Assembly (NCBI RefSeq): GCF_024580735.1
Contig: NZ_JANIJX010000004.1
Location: 1 to 64,000 of the forward strand
Direction: 5' to 3'
From: Brevibacterium moorei
GTDB lineage: Bacteria; Actinomycetota; Actinomycetes; Actinomycetales; Brevibacteriaceae
Length of the DNA: 64,000 bases
This document shows, one piece after another, positions 1 through 8,325 of this stretch; within the stretch, counting starts at the first letter, position 1, and each line of letters opens with the position of its first letter. The notes beneath the pieces are model-generated. The model was given only the letters and a program-made list of their open reading frames with translations. It did no database searches and was not told the origin of the DNA. A program made the translations under genes and the position numbers.

Positions 1-379
1 CTCGGGCGTCGCACAGCCGAACATTGCGGCCTATGAGTCGGGGAGCCGACGGGCATCGCCACAGATGATCGAACGGCTGCGTCGCGCAGCCAAACCGTTG
101 CCACATGAGGCGCTTGCCGCGCATGCCGCAGCACTTGAGAGCCTTGCCGGCAGATTCGGACTCAGCAATGTACGCGTGTTCGGATCGGCTTCCCGTGGTT
201 CCGATCATCCGGGAAGCGACCTCGACCTATTGGTGACGCGTACCGGGGGCGTCGGCTTGCTCGGCCTTGCCTCATTCGCTGATGCGGCGAGCGAACTGCT
301 CGGAGTCGAGGTCGATGTCGTCAGTGATGGTGGTCTTGCACCGGGCCACGAGATTCTCCGGACAGCGGTTGCCGTGTGA
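1..379 (+). CDS. mntA: HTH-fused MntA-like nucleotidyltransferase, 5' end outside window (antitoxin)
   Basis: The reading frame is open from the window edge (first full codon at 2), so the gene is truncated by the window and does not begin at the ATG at 65. The visible N-terminus (SGVAQPNIAAYESGSRRASP) is the recognition part of an XRE-type helix-turn-helix. It is followed by a minimal nucleotidyltransferase domain with the signature GS-X10-DxD (GSASRGSDHPGSDLD, near bases 185-230). In characterised MntA/HepT pairs such a protein inactivates its HEPN partner by adding AMP to a tyrosine near the HEPN active site. The next gene overlaps it by four bases and is exactly such a HEPN protein. The HTH suggests autoregulation of the pair, which is inference. 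The family is clear; activity is not tested. Confidence 0.85.
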   Translation, partial: SGVAQPNIAAYESGSRRASPQMIERLRRAAKPLPHEALAAHAAALESLAGRFGLSNVRVFGSASRGSDHPGSDLDLLVTRTGGVGLLGLASFADAASELLGVEVDVVSDGGLAPGHEILRTAVAV

Positions 380-714
380 TTGCGCGGGACGAGGCCGCTC
401 TACGAGAGATTGTGCGTTTGTGCTCAGTCGGTGAAGCGCTGGCGGCGCGCGGCCATGATTGGTACGTCGGCGACGCGGAGAATGTCCCGGGTCTGGCCTC
501 GGAGTCGGTGATCATCAAGATCGGTGAGAATGTGGCACGATTGAGCGCCGGGCTCGTGGAGGAGCATCCGCAGGTGCCCTGGTCGCCGATCAAGCGAATG
601 CGAGATCGCCTCGCGCACCAATATGAGGAAACGGACTATGGGGCCGTCTGGGACACCCTCGTGGGTGATCTTCCGGTGATCAGGAACTACATCGTCACGG
701 TGCTCGGGTCCTGA
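376..714 (+). CDS. hepT: HepT-like HEPN ribonuclease toxin (DUF86)
   Basis: 112-residue HEPN-domain protein starting at a GTG that overlaps the stop codon of the nucleotidyltransferase (GTGA overlap), so the two are translationally coupled. Near the C-terminus it carries the catalytic RX4HXY motif (RDRLAHQY, around bases 604-627), the RNase active site of HepT toxins and also the site of AMPylation on Tyr by MntA. An upstream segment (SESVIIKIGENVARLS) is typical of DUF86. By family knowledge this is the toxin of a type VII toxin-antitoxin module, thought to cleave RNA or tRNA ends. An inverted repeat at 815-838 may end the transcript. Confidence 0.88.
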   Translation: MIARDEAALREIVRLCSVGEALAARGHDWYVGDAENVPGLASESVIIKIGENVARLSAGLVEEHPQVPWSPIKRMRDRLAHQYEETDYGAVWDTLVGDLPVIRNYIVTVLGS

Positions 715-814
715 CGGCAAGTGTTGCAGTGTGTCGGAACTTGGTCGAGTCCCGGTTCCCCGACGGCTCGGAACAGGGCGCTGCGGCGGGGCGATTCTGC
801 ACTGGGATCAGTGG

Positions 815-838
815 CCGGGCCGACTGGATTCGGCCCGG
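815..838. terminator. Inverted repeat downstream of hepT
   Basis: A 9-bp perfect stem (CCGGGCCGA / TCGGCCCGG) with a 6-base loop lies in the 242-bp gap between the convergent hepT and alcohol dehydrogenase genes. There is no clear T-run on either side, so terminator function is inferred from position. Confidence 0.45.
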
Positions 839-919
839 CCCGCCACCCGACCGACTACGGGAACCGGCCCGCAGGCGATCGGGTGAAGGCGGACAAGAAC
901 GCTCCCCTTCCGCAAGCTC

Positions 920-945
920 CCGGGCCGGGTGCTTTCCCGGCCCGG
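920..945 (-). terminator. Terminator hairpin of the alcohol dehydrogenase gene
   Basis: A 10-bp perfect stem (CCGGGCCGGG / CCCGGCCCGG) with loop TGCTTT lies 12 bases past the stop codon of the leftward alcohol dehydrogenase gene. It lacks a U-tract, as do most of the strong hairpins in this window. Confidence 0.6.
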
Positions 946-956
946 CTCCGGCGATA

Positions 957-2018
957 TCAGGAGACCATAACAACGCGCCCGACGACGGTGCGCTCGGCCA
1001 GGCCCTGGAGGGTGTCGTTGACGGTCTGAGCTTCCAACGGTGCCTCGGTGATCGGCAGTTTCGGCAGCTCGGTGGAGTTGGCCAGATCCACCAGGGCGCG
1101 CAACTGGGGGAGGCTGCCGACGAAGTTGCCCTCGATCTTGAGCTGGTTGAGAGCCATCACCGTGGTGGGGAACGCCAACTGACCGCCGAACAGGCCGACG
1201 CTGACGAGCTTCCCGCCGATTCCCATAGCGCCCAGCGCCAGACTGGAGGTAGCGCCGTTGTTGACGAAGTCGATCGCCCCGGCCAACTTGCCGCCCCCGG
1301 CCGTCACGAGGTCGGTCACGGGGTCTGCGCCGGTGGTGAGCACCGTCGCGGTCGCGCCGGCCTTCCGTGCGTTCTCCAGTGAGGCCTCGTTGACGTCGGC
1401 GGCGACGATGTTCTTGTGTCCGCGTGCCGCCAGCAGGGCCACCGCGCTCAGTCCGACGCCGCCGGTGCCGACGACCGCGATCGGCCGGTCGACCTCCTCC
1501 GTCAGCACTTTGGAAACCGCAGCGTAGCCCGTCACACCCGAGCAGGCCAGTGTCGCGGCCCATGCCGGGTCCAGGTCACCCACCGGGATGAGGTAGCGCG
1601 AGTCCGGGACCCAGACCTCGCGGGCGAAACCGCCCTTGAGCGCGATCGAGAGGTTTCGCTTGGCCCCGATGCAGTAGTTCTCGTTGTCGTCGCGGCAGGG
1701 CTGGCACTCACCGCAGCCGATCCAGGGGTACACGATGTATTTCGTGTCTCCTGGCTCCACGCCGGCTTCGGGTCCGGCAGCTACGACCTCGCCGACGATC
1801 TCATGGCCGAGCACGAATGGATATTCGGCACCTGCGTCGGTGACGGGCATCTGGCCCGCGTCCCCTAAGTCGAAATAGCCTTCTGCGCAGTGGACGTCGG
1901 AGTGGCAGATACCCGAATGGGTTATCTTGACGAGGACCGACGCCCCCGTGAGCTCTGGCGTTGCGATTTCGATTTCCTCGGCGGGGGCGCCCGGCTCCGC
2001 GATTCCGAATACCTGCAT
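957..2018 (-). CDS. Zinc-dependent alcohol dehydrogenase (MDR family)
   Basis: About 353-residue medium-chain dehydrogenase. An upstream in-frame ATG exists, but the ATG at 2018 is chosen because AAGGAGG stands 7 bases before it and the protein then starts directly with the MDR fold (MQVFGIAEPG). Catalytic zinc ligands are seen as CHSD and GHE (in VLGHEIVGE). The structural zinc lobe has four cysteines (CGECQPCRDDNENYC). The Rossmann motif is GTGGVGL with the following helix ending at AADVNE, compatible with NAD(H) preference because of the acidic residue at the strand end. It likely oxidises a primary alcohol or reduces an aldehyde; the substrate cannot be read from sequence. It stands alone, with a possible promoter at 2120-2147. 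Confidence 0.88.
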   Translation of the reverse strand: MQVFGIAEPGAPAEEIEIATPELTGASVLVKITHSGICHSDVHCAEGYFDLGDAGQMPVTDAGAEYPFVLGHEIVGEVVAAGPEAGVEPGDTKYIVYPWIGCGECQPCRDDNENYCIGAKRNLSIALKGGFAREVWVPDSRYLIPVGDLDPAWAATLACSGVTGYAAVSKVLTEEVDRPIAVVGTGGVGLSAVALLAARGHKNIVAADVNEASLENARKAGATATVLTTGADPVTDLVTAGGGKLAGAIDFVNNGATSSLALGAMGIGGKLVSVGLFGGQLAFPTTVMALNQLKIEGNFVGSLPQLRALVDLANSTELPKLPITEAPLEAQTVNDTLQGLAERTVVGRVVMVS

Positions 2019-2322
2019 GTGATCCTCCTTGATCGTGCACTGCATGGTTCGATGGTCCGCGCGCCGCAACCATGGTGGTATTGCGGGCTCGGCAAATTGC
2101 CGGCACGGATAAACAGCAGGCTATATCTCCTTTTAATCTGGACGCAAGCAGTGGCCCGGTATTGCCTGCAGGACTGGACGCGCATGTCGCCGGGGACATA
2201 CGCGCAGACCTTATGTCATCCCGGCACCGGGTGAACATACTGGCGCTGCACTACGGCCTGGTCTACAACCCGGGGGAGGAGTGTGGACGGACCAAACACG
2301 ATGAGTGGATACGCACCAGGGC
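2019..2322. other. Intergenic leader between P-type ATPase end and alcohol dehydrogenase start
   Basis: This 304-bp stretch has no convincing gene on either strand. It is locally richer in A+T (around 2110-2140) and holds a candidate promoter for the alcohol dehydrogenase gene. No strong hairpin ending the ATPase transcript was seen. Confidence 0.5.
2120..2147 (-). promoter_or_regulatory. Candidate promoter of the alcohol dehydrogenase gene
   Basis: On the minus strand a -35-like TTGCGT (2147-2142) and a -10-like TATAGC (2125-2120) are separated by 16 bp. This would give a leader of roughly 95 nt. It was chosen by eye only. Confidence 0.35.
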
Positions 2323-5103
2323 CTAGCGTCGTGCCAGCCGTGCGATGACGGTGCGCGCTGCGATCATGACCACCACGGCACCGGCAACATAGGCCCACAT
2401 CACCGGCGGAATCGCCGCGGAGTTGAAGAATGTCTGCAACACGGGAACATAGACGATCGCGATCATGATGAGGACGGCCAGACCAATCGCCAGCCAGAAT
2501 ATCCGATTGCTCAACTGGTAGCGCGTGAACACCCCGTGGGCGCTGCGCCGCTGGACGATCGCCGCCAGTTGGGCGCACAACACGGTCACATAGGTCACCG
2601 TTGCGGCCGCCTGCGCATCCTGTCCGGCCGCTGAACCTGCTGCCATGATTGGAATCCCCAGTGCGCGCCAGGCCAGCAGATATCCGCCGATCGCCAGGCA
2701 TCCCATGACCAATCCGGACAGAGCCAGATCCAGCAGGGTCCAGCGGTTGAGAATGTGAGCGGACGGATCGCGGGGTTTCTCCTTGAGCGTCTCGTCTTCT
2801 TCGGGATCGGAGCCCAACGCTGCGATCGGCAGGATCTCGCCCAGCACGTCGATGGCCAGCAACAGCGTCACCGGGATGGGCAGAGGCACACCGAGGATGG
2901 CCAACAATGCCAGACCGACGCCATTGACGACGAACTCGGCCACGTTGGACGTCAGACACGACAGCACACCCTTGCGGATATTCGCGTAGATGCGCCGACC
3001 CTGCCGCACGGCGCCCACCAAGGATGAGAACGAATCGTCCAGCAGCACGATCTGGGCGGCGTCCTTGGCGACATCCGTCCCGCCCTTGCCCATCGCCACG
3101 CCGATGTCGGCTGCGCGTAGCGCTGGAGCATCGTTGATGCCGTCTCCGGTCACCGCCACGACGTGGCCCGCATTGCGCAGGAGGGTGACGATGCGCATCT
3201 TGTCTTCGGGATTCACCCTGCTGAACACGGTGCCGCCGGATTCGGCAGCCGTCAGTACCTCGGCGTCGGACATGGAGTGCAATCGATGGTCGGTGACGGT
3301 GCGCGGGACTCCGGTGCCGCTGAGGTGAGCCTGTTGGGCGATGGCAGCAGCGGTCAGCGCGGTGTCGCCGGTAATGACGTTGACCGCGATCCCCGCGCCG
3401 TGGGTGACGTCCATCGCCGCTGGGATGTCCTCGTGGAGGGGATCGATCATGGAGACCAAGCCCAACAGGGTCAGGTCACTTTCGATCGCCTCGGCGTCGC
3501 CACCGACTTCGCCCCGGTCCAGGGAACGGATCGCAAAAGCCAGATTGCGCAGGCCGCGGCCGGCCCGTTCGTCGACTTCGTGGAGGAACTGCGAGCGGTC
3601 GGCGGCGGTGATGTCGCGCACTGTGCCTGCGGGGCCGTCGACCAGAATGCGGGTACAGCGCTCCAGCACGGATGCCGGAGCGCCCTTGACATAGGCCACC
3701 GGCGAACCGTCCACGTCGCGCACGGACGTCATGCGCTTGCGCTCGGAGTCGAACGGCAGGTCCCGCAGTTGTTCGGTCGAGGCGCGCAGCTGTTGCGGAT
3801 CGAGCCCGGCCTTCTCCGCCAGCGGGATCAGGCAGCCTTCGGTGGGATCGCCCAGCACATAGCGGTCCGGATGGTCATCGTCGGGTGGCAGGACCTCGGC
3901 GGTGGAGGCGAACACCCCGGTTGCGAGGAAGGCACCCAGGCCTTCGGCGAGGTCGACGGTGTGCCCGTGCTCGATGGCGGTAAGTGTGGCCCCCGTGTCG
4001 CCGCGGCGCAGAGCCCCATCCGCGCTGTATCCGGTACCGGTCACCTGGACGGTGACACCGCCGATCACAGCCTGGGTCACCGTCATCTGGTTCTTGGTCA
4101 GCGTACCGGTCTTGTCGGTGCAGATGACGCTGGTGCACCCGAGTGTCTCGACGGAGTTGAGCCGCTTGACCAGGACATTCTGCCTGGCCAGGACGGCCGA
4201 GGCCCCCGCCAGTGCCGTGCTCACCTCGGCCGGGAGCCCCTGTGGGATAAGGGCGGCGGCCAGACCAACGGCGAACAGCAGCGCATTGAGGAATGGCAGT
4301 GCCGTGGCCAGCGCTACCGCGAGGAGCACCGCGGTGATGCAGATAACGCCGATGCCCACCGTCTTCGTGATGGCCGCCATTTCCCTTTGCAGGGGACCCG
4401 GGCGTTCGCGCACGCCCGATGACAGGTCCGCGATCTTGCCCAGTTCCGTATCCGCAGCGGTTGCCGTGACGATGCCGGTGCCCTCGCCGGCCGCCACCAG
4501 TGTGCCGGCGAAGGCCATGGACTGGCGCTCGGCCAGTGGGGCCTCGGCGTGTGCGGGGTCCGTTGATTTCCTTGAGGACCCTGATTCGCCGGTGAGCGCG
4601 AATTCGCTGGTCGAAAGGCCGTCGACGCGGATGAGCCGGATGTCGGCGGGGATGGAATCGCCTTCCTGGACTTCGACGACATCGCCGACGACCAGGTCCG
4701 GTGTTGCGATCGTCTGGGTTTTGCCGTCGCGGACCACAGCGGTGCTGGGGTGAACCAGGCGCTGGAGGCTTTCCATGGTGCGTTGGGCGCGCAGCTCTTG
4801 GACGAATCCGATACCGGCGTTGGCCAGCACCAGTAGGACGAACACGATGGCCGTGGACAGCTCACCGGCGAACCCGACCACCACCGCGCTGATCAAGAGC
4901 ATGATGACGACCATGTCGCGGAACTGTGCGAGCAGGATGGTGGGCCAGCCGCGCTGCTTTCCCGTCGCGATGCGATTGGGGCCGTCGGCGGCCAGGCGGC
5001 GTGCGGCCTCGTCGGAGGTGAGGCCGTTCGGGCCGGAGCCCAGATCACTCAGAACGGCTGTGGTGTCCTGTTGGTAGGCGGTAGAAGTAGTGGGGGTGCT
5101 CAC
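2323..5103 (-). CDS. Cation-transporting P-type ATPase (P2-like)
   Basis: 926-residue P-type ATPase with the full set of domains: an N-terminal cation-ATPase domain (about 10-80), actuator domain with TGES (LTGESGSS, about 170), phosphorylation site DKTGTLT (about 330), nucleotide-binding domain with KGAP (about 475), hinge GDGINDAPAL (about 640) and a C-terminal transmembrane bundle. The membrane motif before the phosphorylation site reads PQGLPAEVS rather than PEGLP, so a Ca2+-type site has Gln in place of Glu. It belongs to the P2 (Ca2+/Na+/Mg2+-like) group; the ion is not determined. The start is a GTG without a good ribosome site. Single gene, just downstream of the helicase gene with a 22-bp inverted repeat between them. 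Confidence 0.88.
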   Translation of the reverse strand: MSTPTTSTAYQQDTTAVLSDLGSGPNGLTSDEAARRLAADGPNRIATGKQRGWPTILLAQFRDMVVIMLLISAVVVGFAGELSTAIVFVLLVLANAGIGFVQELRAQRTMESLQRLVHPSTAVVRDGKTQTIATPDLVVGDVVEVQEGDSIPADIRLIRVDGLSTSEFALTGESGSSRKSTDPAHAEAPLAERQSMAFAGTLVAAGEGTGIVTATAADTELGKIADLSSGVRERPGPLQREMAAITKTVGIGVICITAVLLAVALATALPFLNALLFAVGLAAALIPQGLPAEVSTALAGASAVLARQNVLVKRLNSVETLGCTSVICTDKTGTLTKNQMTVTQAVIGGVTVQVTGTGYSADGALRRGDTGATLTAIEHGHTVDLAEGLGAFLATGVFASTAEVLPPDDDHPDRYVLGDPTEGCLIPLAEKAGLDPQQLRASTEQLRDLPFDSERKRMTSVRDVDGSPVAYVKGAPASVLERCTRILVDGPAGTVRDITAADRSQFLHEVDERAGRGLRNLAFAIRSLDRGEVGGDAEAIESDLTLLGLVSMIDPLHEDIPAAMDVTHGAGIAVNVITGDTALTAAAIAQQAHLSGTGVPRTVTDHRLHSMSDAEVLTAAESGGTVFSRVNPEDKMRIVTLLRNAGHVVAVTGDGINDAPALRAADIGVAMGKGGTDVAKDAAQIVLLDDSFSSLVGAVRQGRRIYANIRKGVLSCLTSNVAEFVVNGVGLALLAILGVPLPIPVTLLLAIDVLGEILPIAALGSDPEEDETLKEKPRDPSAHILNRWTLLDLALSGLVMGCLAIGGYLLAWRALGIPIMAAGSAAGQDAQAAATVTYVTVLCAQLAAIVQRRSAHGVFTRYQLSNRIFWLAIGLAVLIMIAIVYVPVLQTFFNSAAIPPVMWAYVAGAVVVMIAARTVIARLARR

Positions 5104-5127
5104 GCGGCCAATCGTACTCCCGGCATG

Positions 5128-5187
5128 GCAAGCGCGGATTCACATCGTGTGCGGGAATATCCTCGCACGATGTGAATCCGCGCTTGC
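5128..5187 (-). terminator. Perfect 22-bp inverted repeat between helicase and P-type ATPase genes
   Basis: Arms at 5128-5149 and 5166-5187 are exact reverse complements with a 16-base spacer that itself contains GGAATATCC. It sits between the helicase stop and the ATPase start, both leftward. No U-run follows the hairpin. It may end or process the helicase transcript, or be an operator-like or repeat element in front of the ATPase gene, whose start codon is only about 24 bp away. Confidence 0.55.
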
Positions 5188-5236
5188 AATGGTGCTGGGC
5201 CGCATGCACGAGTGCCGGCCCGTCGACAGCAGAGGC

Positions 5237-6826
5237 TCAGCGGGCCCGGCTGTGGGAGCCACGGGACGAACGCTGCCCTCCGGCGCGCTGTCCGCTGCCA
5301 CCTCGGCCCGAGCCGCCGCGGCTACCGGATCCCGCCGGGGCCCCGGTCTCGCTGGAGTACTTGAGTGCGCTGCCCGAACCACGGCGGGAACCGCCTCGGC
5401 TGCCGGAGGCATGACGGTTGCCAGAGCCGCTGCGGCTGCCGGAACCGCCCCGGCGGCCGGACGCATCGCCGGCTCCGCCTCGGGCCGAACCCCGCCTGTC
5501 ATTGCGGCCGGCGCCGCCGCGTCCGCCGCCCGCGGTACCGCCCTGCTGACGACCCGAGGGCTTCCCGGACTGCTTGCGCGGCTGCTGCTTGGGCTGTGGC
5601 TCCGCCGGTTCCACATAGGGCGCAGTCTCTCCCACCAGGTCGGCGACCTGTTTGGACTCCGCCGTGACCCTGACGGGCTTGACCTTGACCTTGGCCTTGC
5701 GCAGCAACTGCTGGGTGTCATCGCGCTGCTCGGGCAGCATGACCGTGACGACGTCGCCCGAACTGCCGGCACGCGCGGTGCGCCCCGAGCGGTGCAGGTA
5801 CGCCTTGTGTTCCGCCGGCGGGTCCACATGGACGACCAGTTCGATATCGTCCACGTGCACACCGCGTGCCGCGACGTCAGTGGCGACCAGGACCCGGACC
5901 GAGCCCTCGCTGAACGCCGCCAGATGCTTATCGCGCTGCGGCTGGGACAGGTCCCCGTGCAGATCCACGGCGGGCACGCCGCGCTTGGTCAGCTGCTTGG
6001 CCAGTCGCTTGGCCTGATGCTTGGTGCGGGTGAAGAGGATCCTGCGTCCCATGCCGGAGGCCAGGGCCCGGACCAGGTCGTTCTTATCCTCACGGTCGAC
6101 CTCGAACACGTGGTGGGTCATCGCCGGCACGTGGGAATCGGGGGTGTCCACCGAATGCAGGACCGGGTCGTGCAGGAACTTCTTGACCAGCTTGTCGATT
6201 CCGTTGTCCAAGGTGGCGGAGAAAAACATCCGCTGGCCCTGGGCCGGGGTCTTCTTCAAAAGCCGGGTGACGGCGGGCAAGAAGCCCAAGTCCGCCATAT
6301 GGTCGGCCTCGTCCAAGACGGTGACCTCGATGTCGTCCAGGGTCAGGACGTCCTGCTGGAGCAGATCCTCCAAACGCCCTGGGCAGGCCACGATGATGTC
6401 GACACCACGGTTGAGGGCGACAATCTGGCGGTGCGGTTTGACACCGCCGAAGATGGTGGTGGTGCGCATGCCGTAGGCCCCCGCCAGGGGGTTGATGACG
6501 GCATCGATCTGGGTGGCCAGTTCGCGGGTCGGCGCGAGGATGAGGCCGCGCGGGCGCTTGGCCAGATTGCGATTGCCGTCCTCGGCGGCCAGCTCGGCGA
6601 CCATGGGAATGGAGAAGGCCAGGGTCTTGCCCGACCCGGTCTTGCCCCTGCCCAGGACGTTACGGCCGGACAGGGTGTCGGGCAGGGTGTCCTGCTGGAT
6701 GGGGAAGGCCTGAGTCTTCCCATTGTTCCCGAGGACCTTGACCAGGGGAGTGGGAACTCCCAGTTCGGCGAAGGTGACGGGCGCAGTGGAGTTCGGTGAG
6801 GTAGCTATGGTGGAGCCTTTCTTCAC
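5237..6826 (-). CDS. DEAD-box ATP-dependent RNA helicase with RG-rich tail
   Basis: About 529 residues from the GTG at 6826; an ATG further upstream (7003) is possible but its first 59 codons look non-coding. Helicase motifs are in order: Q motif region FAELGVP with a Gln before PIQ, motif I GKTGSGKT, Ia PTRELA, II DEAD (VLDEADH), III SAT, IV-V and VI HRSGRTARAG. The last 110 residues are a low-complexity Gly/Arg/Ser tail (RGG-like repeats) that in RhlE/CsdA-type helicases gives extra RNA contact. It probably remodels rRNA or mRNA structures, e.g. in cold. A 220-nt leader with a possible promoter at 7058-7063 fits post-transcriptional control of such helicases, which is inference. Confidence 0.88.
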   Translation of the reverse strand: MKKGSTIATSPNSTAPVTFAELGVPTPLVKVLGNNGKTQAFPIQQDTLPDTLSGRNVLGRGKTGSGKTLAFSIPMVAELAAEDGNRNLAKRPRGLILAPTRELATQIDAVINPLAGAYGMRTTTIFGGVKPHRQIVALNRGVDIIVACPGRLEDLLQQDVLTLDDIEVTVLDEADHMADLGFLPAVTRLLKKTPAQGQRMFFSATLDNGIDKLVKKFLHDPVLHSVDTPDSHVPAMTHHVFEVDREDKNDLVRALASGMGRRILFTRTKHQAKRLAKQLTKRGVPAVDLHGDLSQPQRDKHLAAFSEGSVRVLVATDVAARGVHVDDIELVVHVDPPAEHKAYLHRSGRTARAGSSGDVVTVMLPEQRDDTQQLLRKAKVKVKPVRVTAESKQVADLVGETAPYVEPAEPQPKQQPRKQSGKPSGRQQGGTAGGGRGGAGRNDRRGSARGGAGDASGRRGGSGSRSGSGNRHASGSRGGSRRGSGSALKYSSETGAPAGSGSRGGSGRGGSGQRAGGQRSSRGSHSRAR

Positions 6827-7128
6827 GCCAGGGAGCCACACGGACGTGTGTTGTGCAGGGTGTGCACGCTGCCTGGTAAGGGGCGGGAGCACCGCTCGGT
6901 ACTCTCGGTCGCCGCAAGGAAGGTGCTTCAGAATTGCAGTCGCGCACTGTGTCATCCGCACGGTGCCGAAGGCACCGGCTCCATGACGCAGGTCGATCCG
7001 CATGATGAGGCGTTCATACGACGCAGGGAACTCGAATTCGAGTGCCCAAGATCTACCACTCTACTCTTGTTCACCCCGAGTCGCCGAATGCACGGTTTCC
7101 GAATGTGTCACTTTGTTAGAGTCGCCAG
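6827..7128. promoter_or_regulatory. Divergent control region of helicase and GNAT genes
   Basis: 302-bp gap. Leftward: a candidate -10 TAGAGT (7063-7058) would give the helicase mRNA a leader of about 225 nt that contains a small hairpin (CGGTGCC gaa GGCACCG, 6961-6977). A perfect 14-bp palindrome ACTCGAATTCGAGT lies at 7030-7043. Rightward: -10 TAGAGT at 7117-7122 sits 6 bp before the GNAT start codon, giving a leaderless mRNA. Confidence 0.5.
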
Positions 7129-7715
7129 ATGGATACCGACCCACAAACACGCGTGGACACGGCCCAGGCAGCCGAACCCGTGGCGCGGCCCAACGATCCC
7201 AGCCTGCGTCCGCTGCGGACCGAGGACGCCGCCGACGTGGCCGCGGCTTTCGCCTCCAACCCGGATATGGCCAGGCAGGGCGAGGTGACGAACGCGGAAG
7301 AGGCGCTTCTTTACATCGAACGGTTGGTCGATCCGGCCCGGGCGCATCATCCCTGGGCGATCGTGGATCAGCACGGGGTGTTGGGACAGGTCTGCGTCGA
7401 CGTCGATGCGCTCAACCGCAACGGTTGGTTCTGGTACTGGATGACCGACCGGTCCCGAGGCCGGGGGTGGGCTAAGCGGCTGCGGCCACGGTGGCCGATT
7501 GGGCACTGCAGGAGCTGGGACTTGAAAGACTGGAATTAGGCCACAGGGTCAACAATCCGGCGTCCGGAGCCGTCGCCCGGGCCGCCGGATTCGTCTATGA
7601 GGGGACCGAGCGGGGCAAGTTCCTGATAGACGGCCATCGAATCGACGTCCTCACATACGGTCGATTGCAGACGGACCCGGCACCGTGCTATTCGCCGCTC
7701 CGGTTCATCGAATGA
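7129..7715 (+). pseudogene. GNAT acetyltransferase (RimJ/RimL type), frameshifted
   Basis: Two adjacent frames together make one GNAT protein of about 195 residues. The first part (7129-7475) runs through PSLRPLRTEDAADVAAAF to the acetyl-CoA loop RGRGWAK. The second part, in the next frame from about 7476, continues AATVADWALQELGLERLELG and ends VNNPASGAVARAAGFVYEG...YGRL, the classical C-terminal half of RimJ/RimL enzymes. Adding a single G to the GG at 7478-7479 restores WAKRAAATVADW. So the gene is broken by a one-base deletion, or the assembly has an error there. A TAGAGT -10 box 6 bp upstream of the ATG indicates that it was expressed as a leaderless message. Confidence 0.85.
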
Positions 7716-7771
7716 ACTGGGGCCGGTTGTAGCGCGTGTGCGCCGACGAACGACGCACCGCCAACGTGTCG

Positions 7772-8035
7772 TCAGGCCCAGTTCTCACCGATCTCATCGT
7801 GGAGCTGCTGGGTCTTGCGTACCTGTAGGAAACCGCGTTCGATCCTGGACTCGATCCCGACATCCTGGGCGATGGCGATGATGGCATCGCGCTGTTCCAC
7901 ATGGTCATCGGCATCGCCGCCGTCCCACAGCTCCAGCCACTGGTCAGTGGGATCGTCGCTGCCGGCGTCGGCCCAGACCGAGCAGATCAGGTCGAGTTCG
8001 TCCTGGGTCATGGGGCGGGTGGGAGCCGCATACAT
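7772..8035 (-). CDS. Small acidic protein of unknown function
   Basis: 87 residues from the ATG at 8035, which has GAGGAG 6 bases upstream; the longer frame upstream lacks a ribosome site. The sequence is strongly acidic in the middle (DQWLELWDGGDADDHVEQRD) and ends in a helix with RKTQQLHDEIG. I recognise no family. No signal peptide or membrane segment. It is flanked by the broken GNAT gene (convergent) and arfB upstream. Confidence 0.6.
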   Translation of the reverse strand: MYAAPTRPMTQDELDLICSVWADAGSDDPTDQWLELWDGGDADDHVEQRDAIIAIAQDVGIESRIERGFLQVRKTQQLHDEIGENWA

Positions 8036-8325
8036 GGGAATCTCCTCAGGTCGGTGTGGTCGGACTGCGGCTATCCCAAGAAAGTGTATCCGCGTCCCGG
8101 CCACCACGACCTGAACGCGCGGTTCCCCGGCCTGCTCGTACTCATCGGGCACGATGATGAGGACTCCGCCCACAGTTGCGGTGGTAGTCTCCGCTGCATG
8201 TCGAGAATGCACGATGAAGTCTCCGCCCGGCGTCCCGACTGGACGCCGTACCCCGAAGACCTCTAACGGGCCCGGTCCTGGATGGACGCCGATGCGTTCT
8301 CTGCCTGGACGGACGGACAGCTGGG
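8036..8325. other. Intergenic region with possible decayed short coding trace
   Basis: 290 bp between two leftward genes. On the plus strand a short frame from the ATG at 8198 reads MSRMHDEVSARRPDWTPYPEDL, stops at 8264-8266 and stays open in the same frame for another 20 codons up to 8329. This may be a fortuitous frame or the end of a decayed gene; no ribosome site supports it. Confidence 0.25.

Noticed and set aside
5090-6799. 569-codon open frame opposite the helicase gene
   Set aside because: Ala/Gly/Arg-rich shadow; the helicase motifs are on the other strand.
7473-7491. Programmed frameshift in the GNAT gene
   Set aside because: No slippery heptamer or stimulatory structure is seen at the junction; a one-base deletion explains it more simply.
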